A program made the position numbers and the translations under genes. 64,000 nucleotides of DNA from Thermomonas sp. (GTDB taxonomy: Bacteria > Pseudomonadota > Gammaproteobacteria > Xanthomonadales > Xanthomonadaceae): positions 1 to 64,000 of the forward strand of contig NZ_JAMLIW010000002.1 in NCBI RefSeq assembly GCF_023953935.1, written 5' to 3'. The notes under the pieces were generated by a model. It did no database searches, was not told the origin of the DNA, and saw only the letters and a list, made by a program, of their open reading frames with translations. Positions within the stretch are counted from its first letter, which is position 1, and the number at the start of each line of letters is the position of its first letter. This document shows, in pieces, positions 45,959-53,348 of this stretch.

Positions 45959-46366
45959 ATGACGACCGCACGCTCCACGCTGATTGCACCCGGCACCCCG
46001 GGAGCCTACCACTGCGTCCAGCGCTGCGTGCGCCGCGCCTTCCTGTGCGGGGTGGATCGGTACTCCGGGCAATCCTTCGAACACCGCAAGCACTGGGTCG
46101 AACAGTGACTTCACCTGCTGGCCGAGTGCTTTGCCGTTGCCATCCACGCCTACGCGGTAATGAGCAACCACCTGCATCTTGTCCTGCACATGGATCCGGC
46201 CTGGCTGGCGGCATGGACAGATGCCGACATCGCGAAACGCTGGGTTCGGTTGTTCCCGCCCCGCATCGACTCCGAGGCCGAACGGGCCAGCAAGTGCAGT
46301 CGGCTGCTCCAACAACCCGAGCGCTTGGCCGTCCTGCGTGCCCGCCTTGTGATGGCTAACGCTTGA
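45959..46366 (+). pseudogene. REP-associated tyrosine transposase (TnpA-REP, IS200-like), dead copy
   Basis: The plus-strand frame from the ATG at 45959 encodes the start of a Y1 transposase: GAYHCVQRCVRRAFLCGVD, then after an in-frame TGA at 46106-46108 it continues LHLLAECFAVAIHAYAVMSNHLHLV with the HUH metal motif (NHLHLVLH). The expected codon at the stop is CGA (Arg), a one-base change. After about 130 codons the frame runs into the attC at 46354 and ends, so the catalytic tyrosine region is missing. Such transposases mobilise REP palindromes. It is the only gene on the plus strand in the array. Confidence 0.88.
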
Positions 46367-46465
46367 GTTGAGCCGACTCGCGTCGTGGCAGCGGCTGCGT
46401 GCTAGCGTAGCGCAGACACGCAGCCGATGCCTTGAAGTGCATTCGACGTGAACGAATTGTTAGGC
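46354..46465 (-). other. attC site, 112 bp, after the antidote gene
   Basis: Minus strand: R'' GCCTAAC, AATTCGTTCACGTCGAATGC, a long palindromic centre (GGCTGCGTGTCTGCG / CGCTAGCACGCAGCC), then GCGAGTCGGCTCAACTCAAG and R' GTTAGCC. The antidote's TAA overlaps R''. The neighbouring cassette on the R' side is occupied by the antisense of the transposase remnant, which it truncates. Confidence 0.92.
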
Positions 46466-46753
46466 GGCGGCTACCGTGATCTTCAGGCCAAGAGCATGTG
46501 CAACTTTGCTGACGGTGGCGAAGCTCGGATTTCCTGTGCCTGACAATGCCTTGTATAGCCCCATGCGGGTCAGGCCAGTTTGCGCAGCGAGTTGAGTGAT
46601 GTTGCGCGCGCGAGCCACGTCACCGAGAGCTGCGAGGAAGAGAGCAGGGTCGTCTTCATCCGCACAAGCGGTCAGATAAGCGGCAATGTCTTCTTCGGTC
46701 TCGAGGTAGTCGGCGGTGTCGAAGCGAGTGAAGGTCTCTTTGGATTTGGCCAT
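46460..46753 (-). CDS. Addiction-module antidote protein (HTH, HI1420-like)
   Basis: A 97-residue HTH protein of the putative addiction module antidote family. An N-terminal FDTADYLETEEDIAAYL block is followed by a Cro/C1-type helix-turn-helix (NITQLAAQTGLTRMGLYKAL) and SFATVSKVAHALGLKITV. The ATG at 46753 has GGGAG eight bases upstream. Its stop lies in an attC box, so it is a cassette gene. The toxin that should precede it is only a damaged fragment, so the antidote is an orphan that may still bind DNA or neutralise a related toxin. Confidence 0.88.
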   Translation of the reverse strand: MAKSKETFTRFDTADYLETEEDIAAYLTACADEDDPALFLAALGDVARARNITQLAAQTGLTRMGLYKALSGTGNPSFATVSKVAHALGLKITVAAA

Positions 46754-46755
46754 GT

Positions 46756-46930
46756 TCATGTCTCCCAAGATGCGGCAATTTCAGTGGCGAGCCGTATGTC
46801 TTTCGCTTTGCGAGGATTTGTCTCCGCCACAGAGCAGAAGAATCAAGGTCTTGCCCTTGAATGTGTAGTAGACGCGGTAGCCTGTTCCCGCCGGCCGGCT
46901 TCAACGGCTGCTTGCCGACGCGCAAAGTCG
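46756..46930 (-). pseudogene. Remnant of the RelE/HI1419-type toxin of the antidote pair
   Basis: Reading the minus strand upstream of the antidote, GTGYRVYYTFKGKTLILLLC followed by GGDKSSQ is the C-terminal core of HI1419-like toxins. One extra A in CAAAGCG shifts the frame; deleting it would restore AKDIRLATEIAASWET and a stop at 46756-46758, the expected spacing before the antidote. In the upstream direction the same frame meets a TGA after only a few codons and no start is found, so the N-terminal two-thirds are missing or scrambled. Confidence 0.7.
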
Positions 46931-46949
46931 AGGAAACCTGACTGAATTG

Positions 46950-47204
46950 TCAGGCGGCAGATTTGATCTGCCAGCCGGGAAACACGAGAACGGCAGGATG
47001 GCAGCGCAAGGCCGTACCCAGCGCCTTGGCACGTTCCACACCCAGATTGACCCGGCCATTTTCAATGCTGGAAATGGTGGTCTGAGGAATGCCGCACAGG
47101 GCGGAGAGCTGCGTCTGGCTGAGCCCCTGCAGTTCGCGGATGATGCGCACCGATTCACCGGGCGTGACGTCGATGCGCTTTTTGGCGGGAATGAGTCTGC
47201 GCAT
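46950..47204 (-). CDS. XRE-family antitoxin
   Basis: An 84-residue HTH protein; ESVRIIRELQGLSQTQLSAL followed by GIPQTTISSIENGRVNLG is a typical Xre/HigA DNA-binding domain. It starts two bases after the toxin stop and so is the second gene of a toxin-first (HigBA-like) pair. It ends GCCGCCTGACAATTCAGTCAGG, resembling an attC left half with TAAC changed to TGAC, so it may once have been a cassette. Confidence 0.88.
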   Translation of the reverse strand: MRRLIPAKKRIDVTPGESVRIIRELQGLSQTQLSALCGIPQTTISSIENGRVNLGVERAKALGTALRCHPAVLVFPGWQIKSAA

Positions 47205-47206
47205 AT

Positions 47207-47494
47207 TCAGCGTTTCCGATAGTCATGTGGAGTCACCCGAACGACCTGGACAATCATCACATCCGCCTCGACGGAATAGATGACACGCCATTGTTCGTTC
47301 AGCCGGGAGGATCTGCAACCTTTCCAGTCGCCCGAGAGTGCCTCATCCCGGAAGCCCTTGATGGCGCGAAGCCCTTGCGGGCCGGAAAGCATGGCAATGT
47401 CCTTCCATTTTTCATAGCGCTTGAGGATTTCGACGGGAACACGCCCGGAAGAGAGTTCCTTGTCCGCCTGGCGATGTTCCAGTATCTTCCACAT
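47207..47494 (-). CDS. RelE/HigB-family toxin
   Basis: A 95-residue toxin of the RelE fold. Near the middle are GPQGLRAIKGFRDEALSGDWKG and CRSSRLNEQWRVIYSVEADV, the RxSRLxxxWRVIY pattern of HigB-type mRNA interferases, then VVRVTPHDYRK at the C-terminus. The antitoxin gene follows with a two-base gap. It is the last minus-strand gene of the cassette neighbourhood and would select against loss of this region. Confidence 0.88.
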   Translation of the reverse strand: MWKILEHRQADKELSSGRVPVEILKRYEKWKDIAMLSGPQGLRAIKGFRDEALSGDWKGCRSSRLNEQWRVIYSVEADVMIVQVVRVTPHDYRKR

Positions 47495-47662
47495 TGCTTA
47501 TTGTGGCTAGGCTAAATATAGCATGTCAAGCGGCAACAATGCACAGCTGTCCGCTGCCATTTGACCACTGAACGCACTTCGCCACGCGGCTGCAGCAACC
47601 AAACCCCGCCCTGCCAACAATCACCCCTACAATCCCCCCTCCACCCCATCCAGGCCACGCCT

Positions 47663-49426
47663 TTGACCGCAGCCGCCAGCGCCCTGCCCGCCCGCGAGGA
47701 TTTCCTTGGCCATCCCAAGGGGGTTTACGTCTGCTTCTTCACCGAGATGTGGGAGCGCTTCTCGTTTTACGGGATGAAGGCGCTGTTGTTGTTGTATTTG
47801 ATCAAATATCACCGGTTCGGGGATGCGTCGGGGCTGGATCTGCTGGGGGCTTATGGCGGGCTGGTGTACTGCCTGCCGGTGATCGGCGGGTTGCTGGCGG
47901 ACCGCTGGCTGGGGATGCGCAAGGCGGTGACGTTTGGCGGCATCTTGCTGGTACTGGGGCATCTGGGCATGGCGGTGGAAGGCCATGCGGCCAGTGTCGT
48001 GAACGGGGCGGTGGTGCGCGATGAGGGCGCGCTGCGGGTGATGTATCTGTCGCTGGCGCTGATCATCATGGGCGTGGGCTTCTTGAAGCCGAACATTTCC
48101 ACCATCGTCGGCAAGCTCTACGCGGACAACGATCCGCGCCGCGATTCCGGGTTTTCGCTGTTTTATGCCGGGATCAATCTTGGCGCGCTGTTTGCCTCGC
48201 TGGTGTGCGGCTACGTCGGCGAAACCTGGGGCTGGAAGTACGGGTTCGGCGCCGCCGGCATCGGCATGGTGATCGGGCTGGCGATGTTTTTGTGGGGGCA
48301 GAAGTACCTGCACGGCCACGCCGAGCCAGCGAATCCGGCCGCGCTGCGCCAGCGGCTGGGCGGGATTCCGCGCGAGTGGCTGATCTATGCGCTGGCGCTG
48401 CTGGGCGTGCTGCCGGTGGGCTGGTTGATGTGGGCCACCGCCAACGGCGCGTTTGCGCTGGGCGGCGAAATCTCGCTGGCACTGCTGTTGATGATCGTGG
48501 TGCTGGGCGCGGTGCTGGTCTGGTTTGGCTGGTTCATCGGCGCCCGCTGCAGCAAGGTCCAGCGCGAGCAGATGCTGGCGATGATGGCGATGATCTTCAT
48601 GGCGCTGGTGTTTTTCACCCTTTACGAGCAGACCTACGGTTCGTGGGTGACCTTCACCGATCGGCTGCTGACCAAGGACATCGTGCCGGCGATGGTGGTG
48701 CGCGACGGCACGCCCTGGCCGTGGTCCACGGTGTCGCTGCTGCTGGCGCCGCTGGCGTTCTTCCTCGCGGCGCGGATGTCCGACCGCAAGCCGGACTCGA
48801 CCGCACCGCGCACGCTGTTCCTCACCGCCAGCGCGGTCATCCTGGTGCTGCTGATCCGCGACTGCGTGGCGCTGCCGCAAACCGCCGGTTCGCTGACCTA
48901 TCTGGGCGCGTTCTTCCTGGTGGCGCTGGCACCGATCTTCACCGCGCTGTGGGGCTGGCTGGACAAGCGCAGGCTGGATCCGTCCAAGCCGACCAAATCG
49001 GCCATCGGGCTGCTGTTCGGCGGACTGTCGTTCGTGCCGATGGCGCTGGCGGCGCAGCAGGTGGGCGCCACCGGCGCGATCGCCAGCGTGTGGTGGCTGG
49101 TGCTGGCTTACCTGATTCTGGAAATCGGCGAGATGTGCCTGTCGCCGGTGGGGCTGTCGGCGGTGACGCAGCTGGCGGTGCCGCGCGTGGTCAGCCTGAT
49201 GATGGGCACCTGGTTCCTCGCCACCGCGTTTTCGGAAACGCTGGCCGCGCTGTTCGGCAAGCTGGCCGCCATCGACGTGCCCGAGGGCGAGGCCCTGAAT
49301 CTCGCCGACGCCGCGGCAAAATACGCCCACCTGTTCTGGCTGCTGATGTGGATCGGGATCGGCTGCGCGGTGCTCGCGTTCCTGGTCGCGCCGCTGCTGC
49401 GGCGGATGATGCACGGGGTGAAGTGA
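47663..49426 (+). CDS. POT/PTR-family peptide MFS transporter
   Basis: A protein of about 587 residues with 12-14 membrane helices, of the proton-dependent oligopeptide transporter family. WERFSFYGMKALLLLYL (helix 1 ExxERFxYYG-type motif), LKPNISTIVGKLY and RRDSGFSLFYAGINLGA are the signature blocks. It imports di- and tripeptides. The frame is open from 47561; a TTG at 47663 leaves a normal length N-terminus (TAAASALPAREDFLGHP...), but the start is uncertain. Together with the OPT transporter, S9 and M13 peptidases it points to a peptide-rich lifestyle. Confidence 0.92.
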   Translation: MTAAASALPAREDFLGHPKGVYVCFFTEMWERFSFYGMKALLLLYLIKYHRFGDASGLDLLGAYGGLVYCLPVIGGLLADRWLGMRKAVTFGGILLVLGHLGMAVEGHAASVVNGAVVRDEGALRVMYLSLALIIMGVGFLKPNISTIVGKLYADNDPRRDSGFSLFYAGINLGALFASLVCGYVGETWGWKYGFGAAGIGMVIGLAMFLWGQKYLHGHAEPANPAALRQRLGGIPREWLIYALALLGVLPVGWLMWATANGAFALGGEISLALLLMIVVLGAVLVWFGWFIGARCSKVQREQMLAMMAMIFMALVFFTLYEQTYGSWVTFTDRLLTKDIVPAMVVRDGTPWPWSTVSLLLAPLAFFLAARMSDRKPDSTAPRTLFLTASAVILVLLIRDCVALPQTAGSLTYLGAFFLVALAPIFTALWGWLDKRRLDPSKPTKSAIGLLFGGLSFVPMALAAQQVGATGAIASVWWLVLAYLILEIGEMCLSPVGLSAVTQLAVPRVVSLMMGTWFLATAFSETLAALFGKLAAIDVPEGEALNLADAAAKYAHLFWLLMWIGIGCAVLAFLVAPLLRRMMHGVK

Positions 49427-49501
49427 GGCTGAACCGCGGCTGCCAATCGGGGCGTGGGCTGCTGCTAAACTCGGTCCTTTGATCCCGTCGAGTCATGCCG
49501 C

Positions 49502-51499
49502 ATGCCGAACCAGCGCCCGCTTGCCCTCGCCCTTGCCGTCACCCTCGCCGCTGCCCTGGCCGCACCCGCCAGCCAGGCGGCCAAGCGTCCGGCTCCCGCC
49601 AGAAAGCCCGCGGCCGCCTGCCACGATTTCTACCTTGAAGCCAACAAGGGCTGGCTGGCCGCCAACCCGATGCCGGCGGCAGGAGCGACCTCGGCGCTGG
49701 GCGAGCTGGCGGCGCGGGCGCAGCTGCAGCAGCGCAATTTGCTCGATGCGGCGATGCAGTCGCCGCAGAACGACGTGCAGAAGCTGCTCGGCGATTTCTG
49801 GGCCAGCGGCCTCGATGAAGCGGCGGTGGAAGCCGACGGCGCCAAGCCGCTGGCGCCGCTGCTGGGCCGCATCAACGGCATCAAGTCCAGCAAGGACATC
49901 GCCCCCGCCATCGCGGCGCTGCATCAGGTCGGCATCCCGGTGGCGTTCCAGTTCGGTGCCGATGTCGATCTGCGCGACCTCGGCCGTCATCTGGGCTATT
50001 TCAGCCAGGGCGGCCTCGGCCTGCCCGACCCGGCTTATTACACCCGCATCGATCCCGACACCCAGGCGCTGGTGGCGCGCTACGCCGATTACATCCGCAA
50101 GGTCCTCGCCCTGACCGGGGTACCTCAGGCTGACATCGAGAACCAGACCGCGCTGGTGCTCGACCTGGAGCGCAAGCTCGCGCAGGCCGCGCGCCCGCTT
50201 CCGGAACTGCGCGATCCGCGCAGCAACTTCGTGCCGGTGGCCACATCCGGCCTCGGCAAGCAATTCCGCAACTTGCAGCTCGACGCTTTCCTCAAGGCCC
50301 AGGGCGTCAGTGACGACACGGTATCGCTGGCCAACCCGGAGCTGTTCGCCCAGATCGACAAGCTGGTCGGCACGCAGCGCCCGGCCCAGTGGCAGGCCTA
50401 CCTGCGGTTCCGGGTCGGCGATGCGATGGCACCGTACCTGTCACAACCCTGGCGCAGCGCGAACTTCGAGTTCCGCGGCAAGGTCCTGCACGGACTGGCC
50501 GCGCCGGCACCGCGCTGGCAGCAGGTGCTCGACGCCATCAACCTTGCCGCCGGGCCGATGCTGGGCCGCGAATACGCGGCCGCCAACCTGAGCGACGCCA
50601 GCCGCCGCCAGGCCGAGCAGATCGCATTGCAGGTGCGCGACGCTCTCAAGCAGGCGGTCGCAGGCAGCCACCGCATGAGTGAGACTGCCAAGGCCGAAGC
50701 GGTGAAGAAGCTGGAGCGTCTGCGCATCGAAATCGGGGTGCCGGCCTACGATATCGACTACACCATCCAGCCGATGGGCCGCGGCAGCTTCGGCAGCAAC
50801 ATGCTGATCGCCTCGACCTGGCGCCATGCCCAGGAAATGCGCCGGATCGGACGCAAGAATGCCGTCCGCCGCTGGGACGTGCTGCCGCAGCAGCCGGCGC
50901 TGGCCTACGACCTGGCGCACAATCGCCTGATCATCACCGCCGCCATGCTGCAGATGCCGGTGCTGGACATGGCCATGCCGGAAGGCAACCGCTACGGCGC
51001 GTTCGGCGCGCTGGTCGGGCATGAGCTCAGCCACGCCATCGACGACCGCGGCCGCCACGTTGACGCCGACGGCAACGTCCGCGACTGGTGGAGTGCCAGC
51101 GACGCCAGCGCCTGGGATGCCATCAGCAACAAGGTGGTGGCCCTGTACGGCGGCCTCACCTACCCCGGTCTGGCCGGCGCCAAGGTCAACGGCACGCTGA
51201 CCCGCAGTGAGAACCTTGCCGATCTGGCCGGCGTTGAACTGGCCTTTGCGGCACTCAACGCCGCGCAGCCCAATGCCAACACGACCACGCGCAAGGCCTT
51301 CTTCACCGGCTGGGCCCAGGTCTGGGCACAGCGTGTCACCCTCAACGAAGCGCAGACCCGCGTCCAGCAGGACGTGCGCGCGCCTGGCGAGTGGCGCGCC
51401 AACGTGCCACTGATGCAGTCGCAGGGCTTTGCCAGCGCCTGGGGCTGCCCGGTTGGCACCCCGATGCACGCCGCCAGCCCGCTGCGGATTTTCGACTGA
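49502..51499 (+). CDS. M13 family metallopeptidase (neprilysin-like)
   Basis: A 665-residue secreted zinc endopeptidase. The signal peptide is MPNQRPLALALAVTLAAALA then APASQA. The zinc site is HELSH at H507, E508, H511, with the third ligand E570 in ENLADLAG (D574 conserved), the M13 pattern. The terminal CPVGTPMHAASPLRIFD-like block (usually C-P-x-GTPM...) is preserved. It probably degrades small periplasmic or extracellular peptides. The 75-base gap from the POT gene leaves both peptide-handling genes in the same direction. Confidence 0.94.
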   Translation: MPNQRPLALALAVTLAAALAAPASQAAKRPAPARKPAAACHDFYLEANKGWLAANPMPAAGATSALGELAARAQLQQRNLLDAAMQSPQNDVQKLLGDFWASGLDEAAVEADGAKPLAPLLGRINGIKSSKDIAPAIAALHQVGIPVAFQFGADVDLRDLGRHLGYFSQGGLGLPDPAYYTRIDPDTQALVARYADYIRKVLALTGVPQADIENQTALVLDLERKLAQAARPLPELRDPRSNFVPVATSGLGKQFRNLQLDAFLKAQGVSDDTVSLANPELFAQIDKLVGTQRPAQWQAYLRFRVGDAMAPYLSQPWRSANFEFRGKVLHGLAAPAPRWQQVLDAINLAAGPMLGREYAAANLSDASRRQAEQIALQVRDALKQAVAGSHRMSETAKAEAVKKLERLRIEIGVPAYDIDYTIQPMGRGSFGSNMLIASTWRHAQEMRRIGRKNAVRRWDVLPQQPALAYDLAHNRLIITAAMLQMPVLDMAMPEGNRYGAFGALVGHELSHAIDDRGRHVDADGNVRDWWSASDASAWDAISNKVVALYGGLTYPGLAGAKVNGTLTRSENLADLAGVELAFAALNAAQPNANTTTRKAFFTGWAQVWAQRVTLNEAQTRVQQDVRAPGEWRANVPLMQSQGFASAWGCPVGTPMHAASPLRIFD

Positions 51500-51568
51500 G
51501 GACGATTCGACTGCCGAAGATTCGACTGACGACAATCAGCCCGGGCTGGGCAACGCCCGGCCCCGCGC

Positions 51569-53089
51569 TCAGCCCTCCGGCCGCATGTACGGGAACAGCA
51601 GCACGTCGCGGATTGAACTGGAGCCGGTCAGCAGCATCACGAAGCGATCGATGCCCACGCCCAGGCCGCCGGTCGGGGCCAAACCGATTTCAAGCGCGCG
51701 AATGTAATCGGCGTCGAAGTGCATGGCCTCGTCGTCTCCGGCATCCTTGGCCGCAACCTGCGCCTTGAACCGCGCCGCCTGATCTTCCGGATCGTTCAAT
51801 TCGGAGAACCCGTTTGCCAGCTCCTTGCCGCCGATGAACAGCTCGAAGCGGTCGGTGATCCCCGGCTCACTGTCGGATTCGCGCGCCAGCGGACTGACTT
51901 CCACCGGATAATGGGTGATGAAGGTGGGCTGGATCAGGCCGCCCTCGACCGTCTTCTCGAAGATTTCCAGCAGCAGCTTGCCCCAGCCGTAGCCCGGCTT
52001 CACGTGGACGCCCAGGCGTGCGCAATGCGCGGCCAGCGCGTCGCGATCACGGCAGTCGGCGACGGAAATCTCCGGATTCAATTCGAGCACCGCTTCTTCC
52101 AGCTTCCAGCGACGGAACGCGGGGCCGAGGTCGATGCTGTTGCCATCCCATTCGAACACGGTGGCGCCCATCGCATCAAAGGCGACATCGCGCATCATGC
52201 CTTCGGTCAGGTCCATCACTTCGGTGTAGGTGGCGTAGGCCTCGTACAGCTCCAGCATGGTGAACTCGGGATTGTGGCGGGTGCTCACCCCTTCGTTGCG
52301 GAAGTTGCGATTGATCTCGTAGACCCGCTCCAGCCCGCCGACCACAAGACGCTTGAGGTACAGCTCCGGCGCCACGCGCAGGAACAGATCGAGGTCGAGC
52401 GCGTTGTGGTGGGTGGTGAACGGCTTGGCCGTGGCACCACCGGCGAGGTAGTGCATCATCGGCGTTTCCACCTCTAGGAAGCGTCGCGCATCCAGCCAGC
52501 GGCGGATGCCGGCGACGATCCTCGAACGCGCGACGAACACCTCGCGCGCTTCCGGCGTCACGATCAGGTCGACGTAGCGCTGGCGGTAGCGCTGTTCGAC
52601 GTTGCTCAGGCCGTGGAACTTGTCCGGCAGCGGCCGCAGCGATTTCACCAGCAAGCGCAGCGATTCCGCACGCACCGACAGCTCGCCGGTTCTGGTGCGC
52701 ATCAGCCCGCCTTCGGCGGCGACGATGTCGCCGATGTCCCAGCCCTTGAAGGCTTCGTAGGTCTCGCCCAGCGCGGTGCTTTGCAGGAACAGCTGGATCC
52801 GCCCGCTCATGTCCTGCACGGTGGCGAACGCGGCCTTGCCCATGACCCGCTTGGCCAGCAGGCGGCCGGCGATGGCAACGCAGCGGCCATCGGCTTCCAG
52901 CGCCTCACCGGTCCATTTGTCCGCATCGGCGTACTCGGCCTGCAGGTCGCCGGCGTAGTCCGCGCGCCGGAAATCATTGGGGAAAGCGACGCCCTGCCCG
53001 CGCAGCGCCGCCAGCTTGGCGCGGCGCTCGGCGATCAGGTGATTTTCGTCCCGGGCGGGTTGCTGCGTGGTGTCCTGCGAATTGTTCAT
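51569..53089 (-). CDS. lysS: Lysyl-tRNA synthetase, class II
   Basis: Charges tRNA-Lys with lysine. The 506-residue product has an N-terminal OB-fold tRNA anticodon domain (about 60-160: [19 protein letters not shown]) and a class II catalytic core with motif 1 ([18 protein letters not shown]), motif 2 ([18 protein letters not shown]) and motif 3 ([14 protein letters not shown]). It starts at an ATG at 53089, directly beside three 81-base repeats that separate it from prfB, the conserved neighbour of lysS. Confidence 0.97.
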   Translation of the reverse strand: MNNSQDTTQQPARDENHLIAERRAKLAALRGQGVAFPNDFRRADYAGDLQAEYADADKWTGEALEADGRCVAIAGRLLAKRVMGKAAFATVQDMSGRIQLFLQSTALGETYEAFKGWDIGDIVAAEGGLMRTRTGELSVRAESLRLLVKSLRPLPDKFHGLSNVEQRYRQRYVDLIVTPEAREVFVARSRIVAGIRRWLDARRFLEVETPMMHYLAGGATAKPFTTHHNALDLDLFLRVAPELYLKRLVVGGLERVYEINRNFRNEGVSTRHNPEFTMLELYEAYATYTEVMDLTEGMMRDVAFDAMGATVFEWDGNSIDLGPAFRRWKLEEAVLELNPEISVADCRDRDALAAHCARLGVHVKPGYGWGKLLLEIFEKTVEGGLIQPTFITHYPVEVSPLARESDSEPGITDRFELFIGGKELANGFSELNDPEDQAARFKAQVAAKDAGDDEAMHFDADYIRALEIGLAPTGGLGVGIDRFVMLLTGSSSIRDVLLFPYMRPEG

Positions 53090-53100
53090 GGGTTCCGTTC

Positions 53101-53343
53101 ATCCTTCGACAGGCTCAGGACGAACGGAAAATCGTTCGCCGCAAGACCGTTCATGGTGAGCCTGTCGAACCATGAACGGCGATCCATCGACAAGCTCGGG
53201 ACGAACGGAAAATCGTTCGCCGCAAGACCGTTCGTGGTGAGCCTGTCGAACCATGAACGGCGATCCATCGACAAGCTCGGGACAAACGGAAAACCGTTCG
53301 CCGCAAGACCGTTCATGGTGAGCCTGTCGAACCATGAACGGCG
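53101..53343. repeat. Three tandem 81-bp palindromic repeats
   Basis: Units start at 53101, 53182 and 53263, each 81 bases. Each unit is an imperfect palindrome: an arm like TTCGACAGGCTCAGGACGAA followed, after ATCGTTCGCCGCAAGACCG, by TGAGCCTGTCGAACCATGAA. Unit 1 differs from 2 and 3 by a few bases. Because 81 is a multiple of three, open frames run through the block on both strands; they are artefacts. The block fills the lysS-prfB gap and resembles repetitive palindromic (REP-like) elements. Confidence 0.95.
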
Positions 53344-53348
53344 ATCCA

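Larger units (their letters stand above)
42389..46465 (-). mobile_element. CALIN: integron gene-cassette array without integrase
   Basis: Three full attC sites (42970-43029, 44932-45039, 46354-46465), one with a degenerate half (44530-44619) and one truncated half site (42389-42428) all point the same way, with cassette genes on the minus strand. They share the core AACAATTCGTTCAAGCCGA-like left half and GGCTTAACTCAGGCGTTAG-like right half known from integrons of Xanthomonas and mobile class 1 cassettes. At 42423, 43024, 45034 and 46460 the cassette gene's TAA stop begins one base inside the GTTA box. No tyrosine recombinase IntI is encoded anywhere in the window, so the array is a CALIN or the distant tail of an integron. 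The sequence is visibly richer in A+T than the flanks. Confidence 0.88.

Noticed and set aside
45751..45996. An 81-codon minus-strand frame beside the transposase remnant
   Set aside because: No recognisable domain, no ribosome-binding site, and it overlaps the conserved transposase N-terminus on the other strand.
46656..46925. An 89-codon minus-strand frame over the antidote and toxin remnant
   Set aside because: It is in the wrong frame for both; the toxin similarity lies in another frame interrupted by an insertion.
42253..47660. An integron integrase or attI site
   Set aside because: I read all frames of this region and its flanks and found no tyrosine recombinase; no attI-like sequence with a clear GTTRRRY and direct repeats could be defined.
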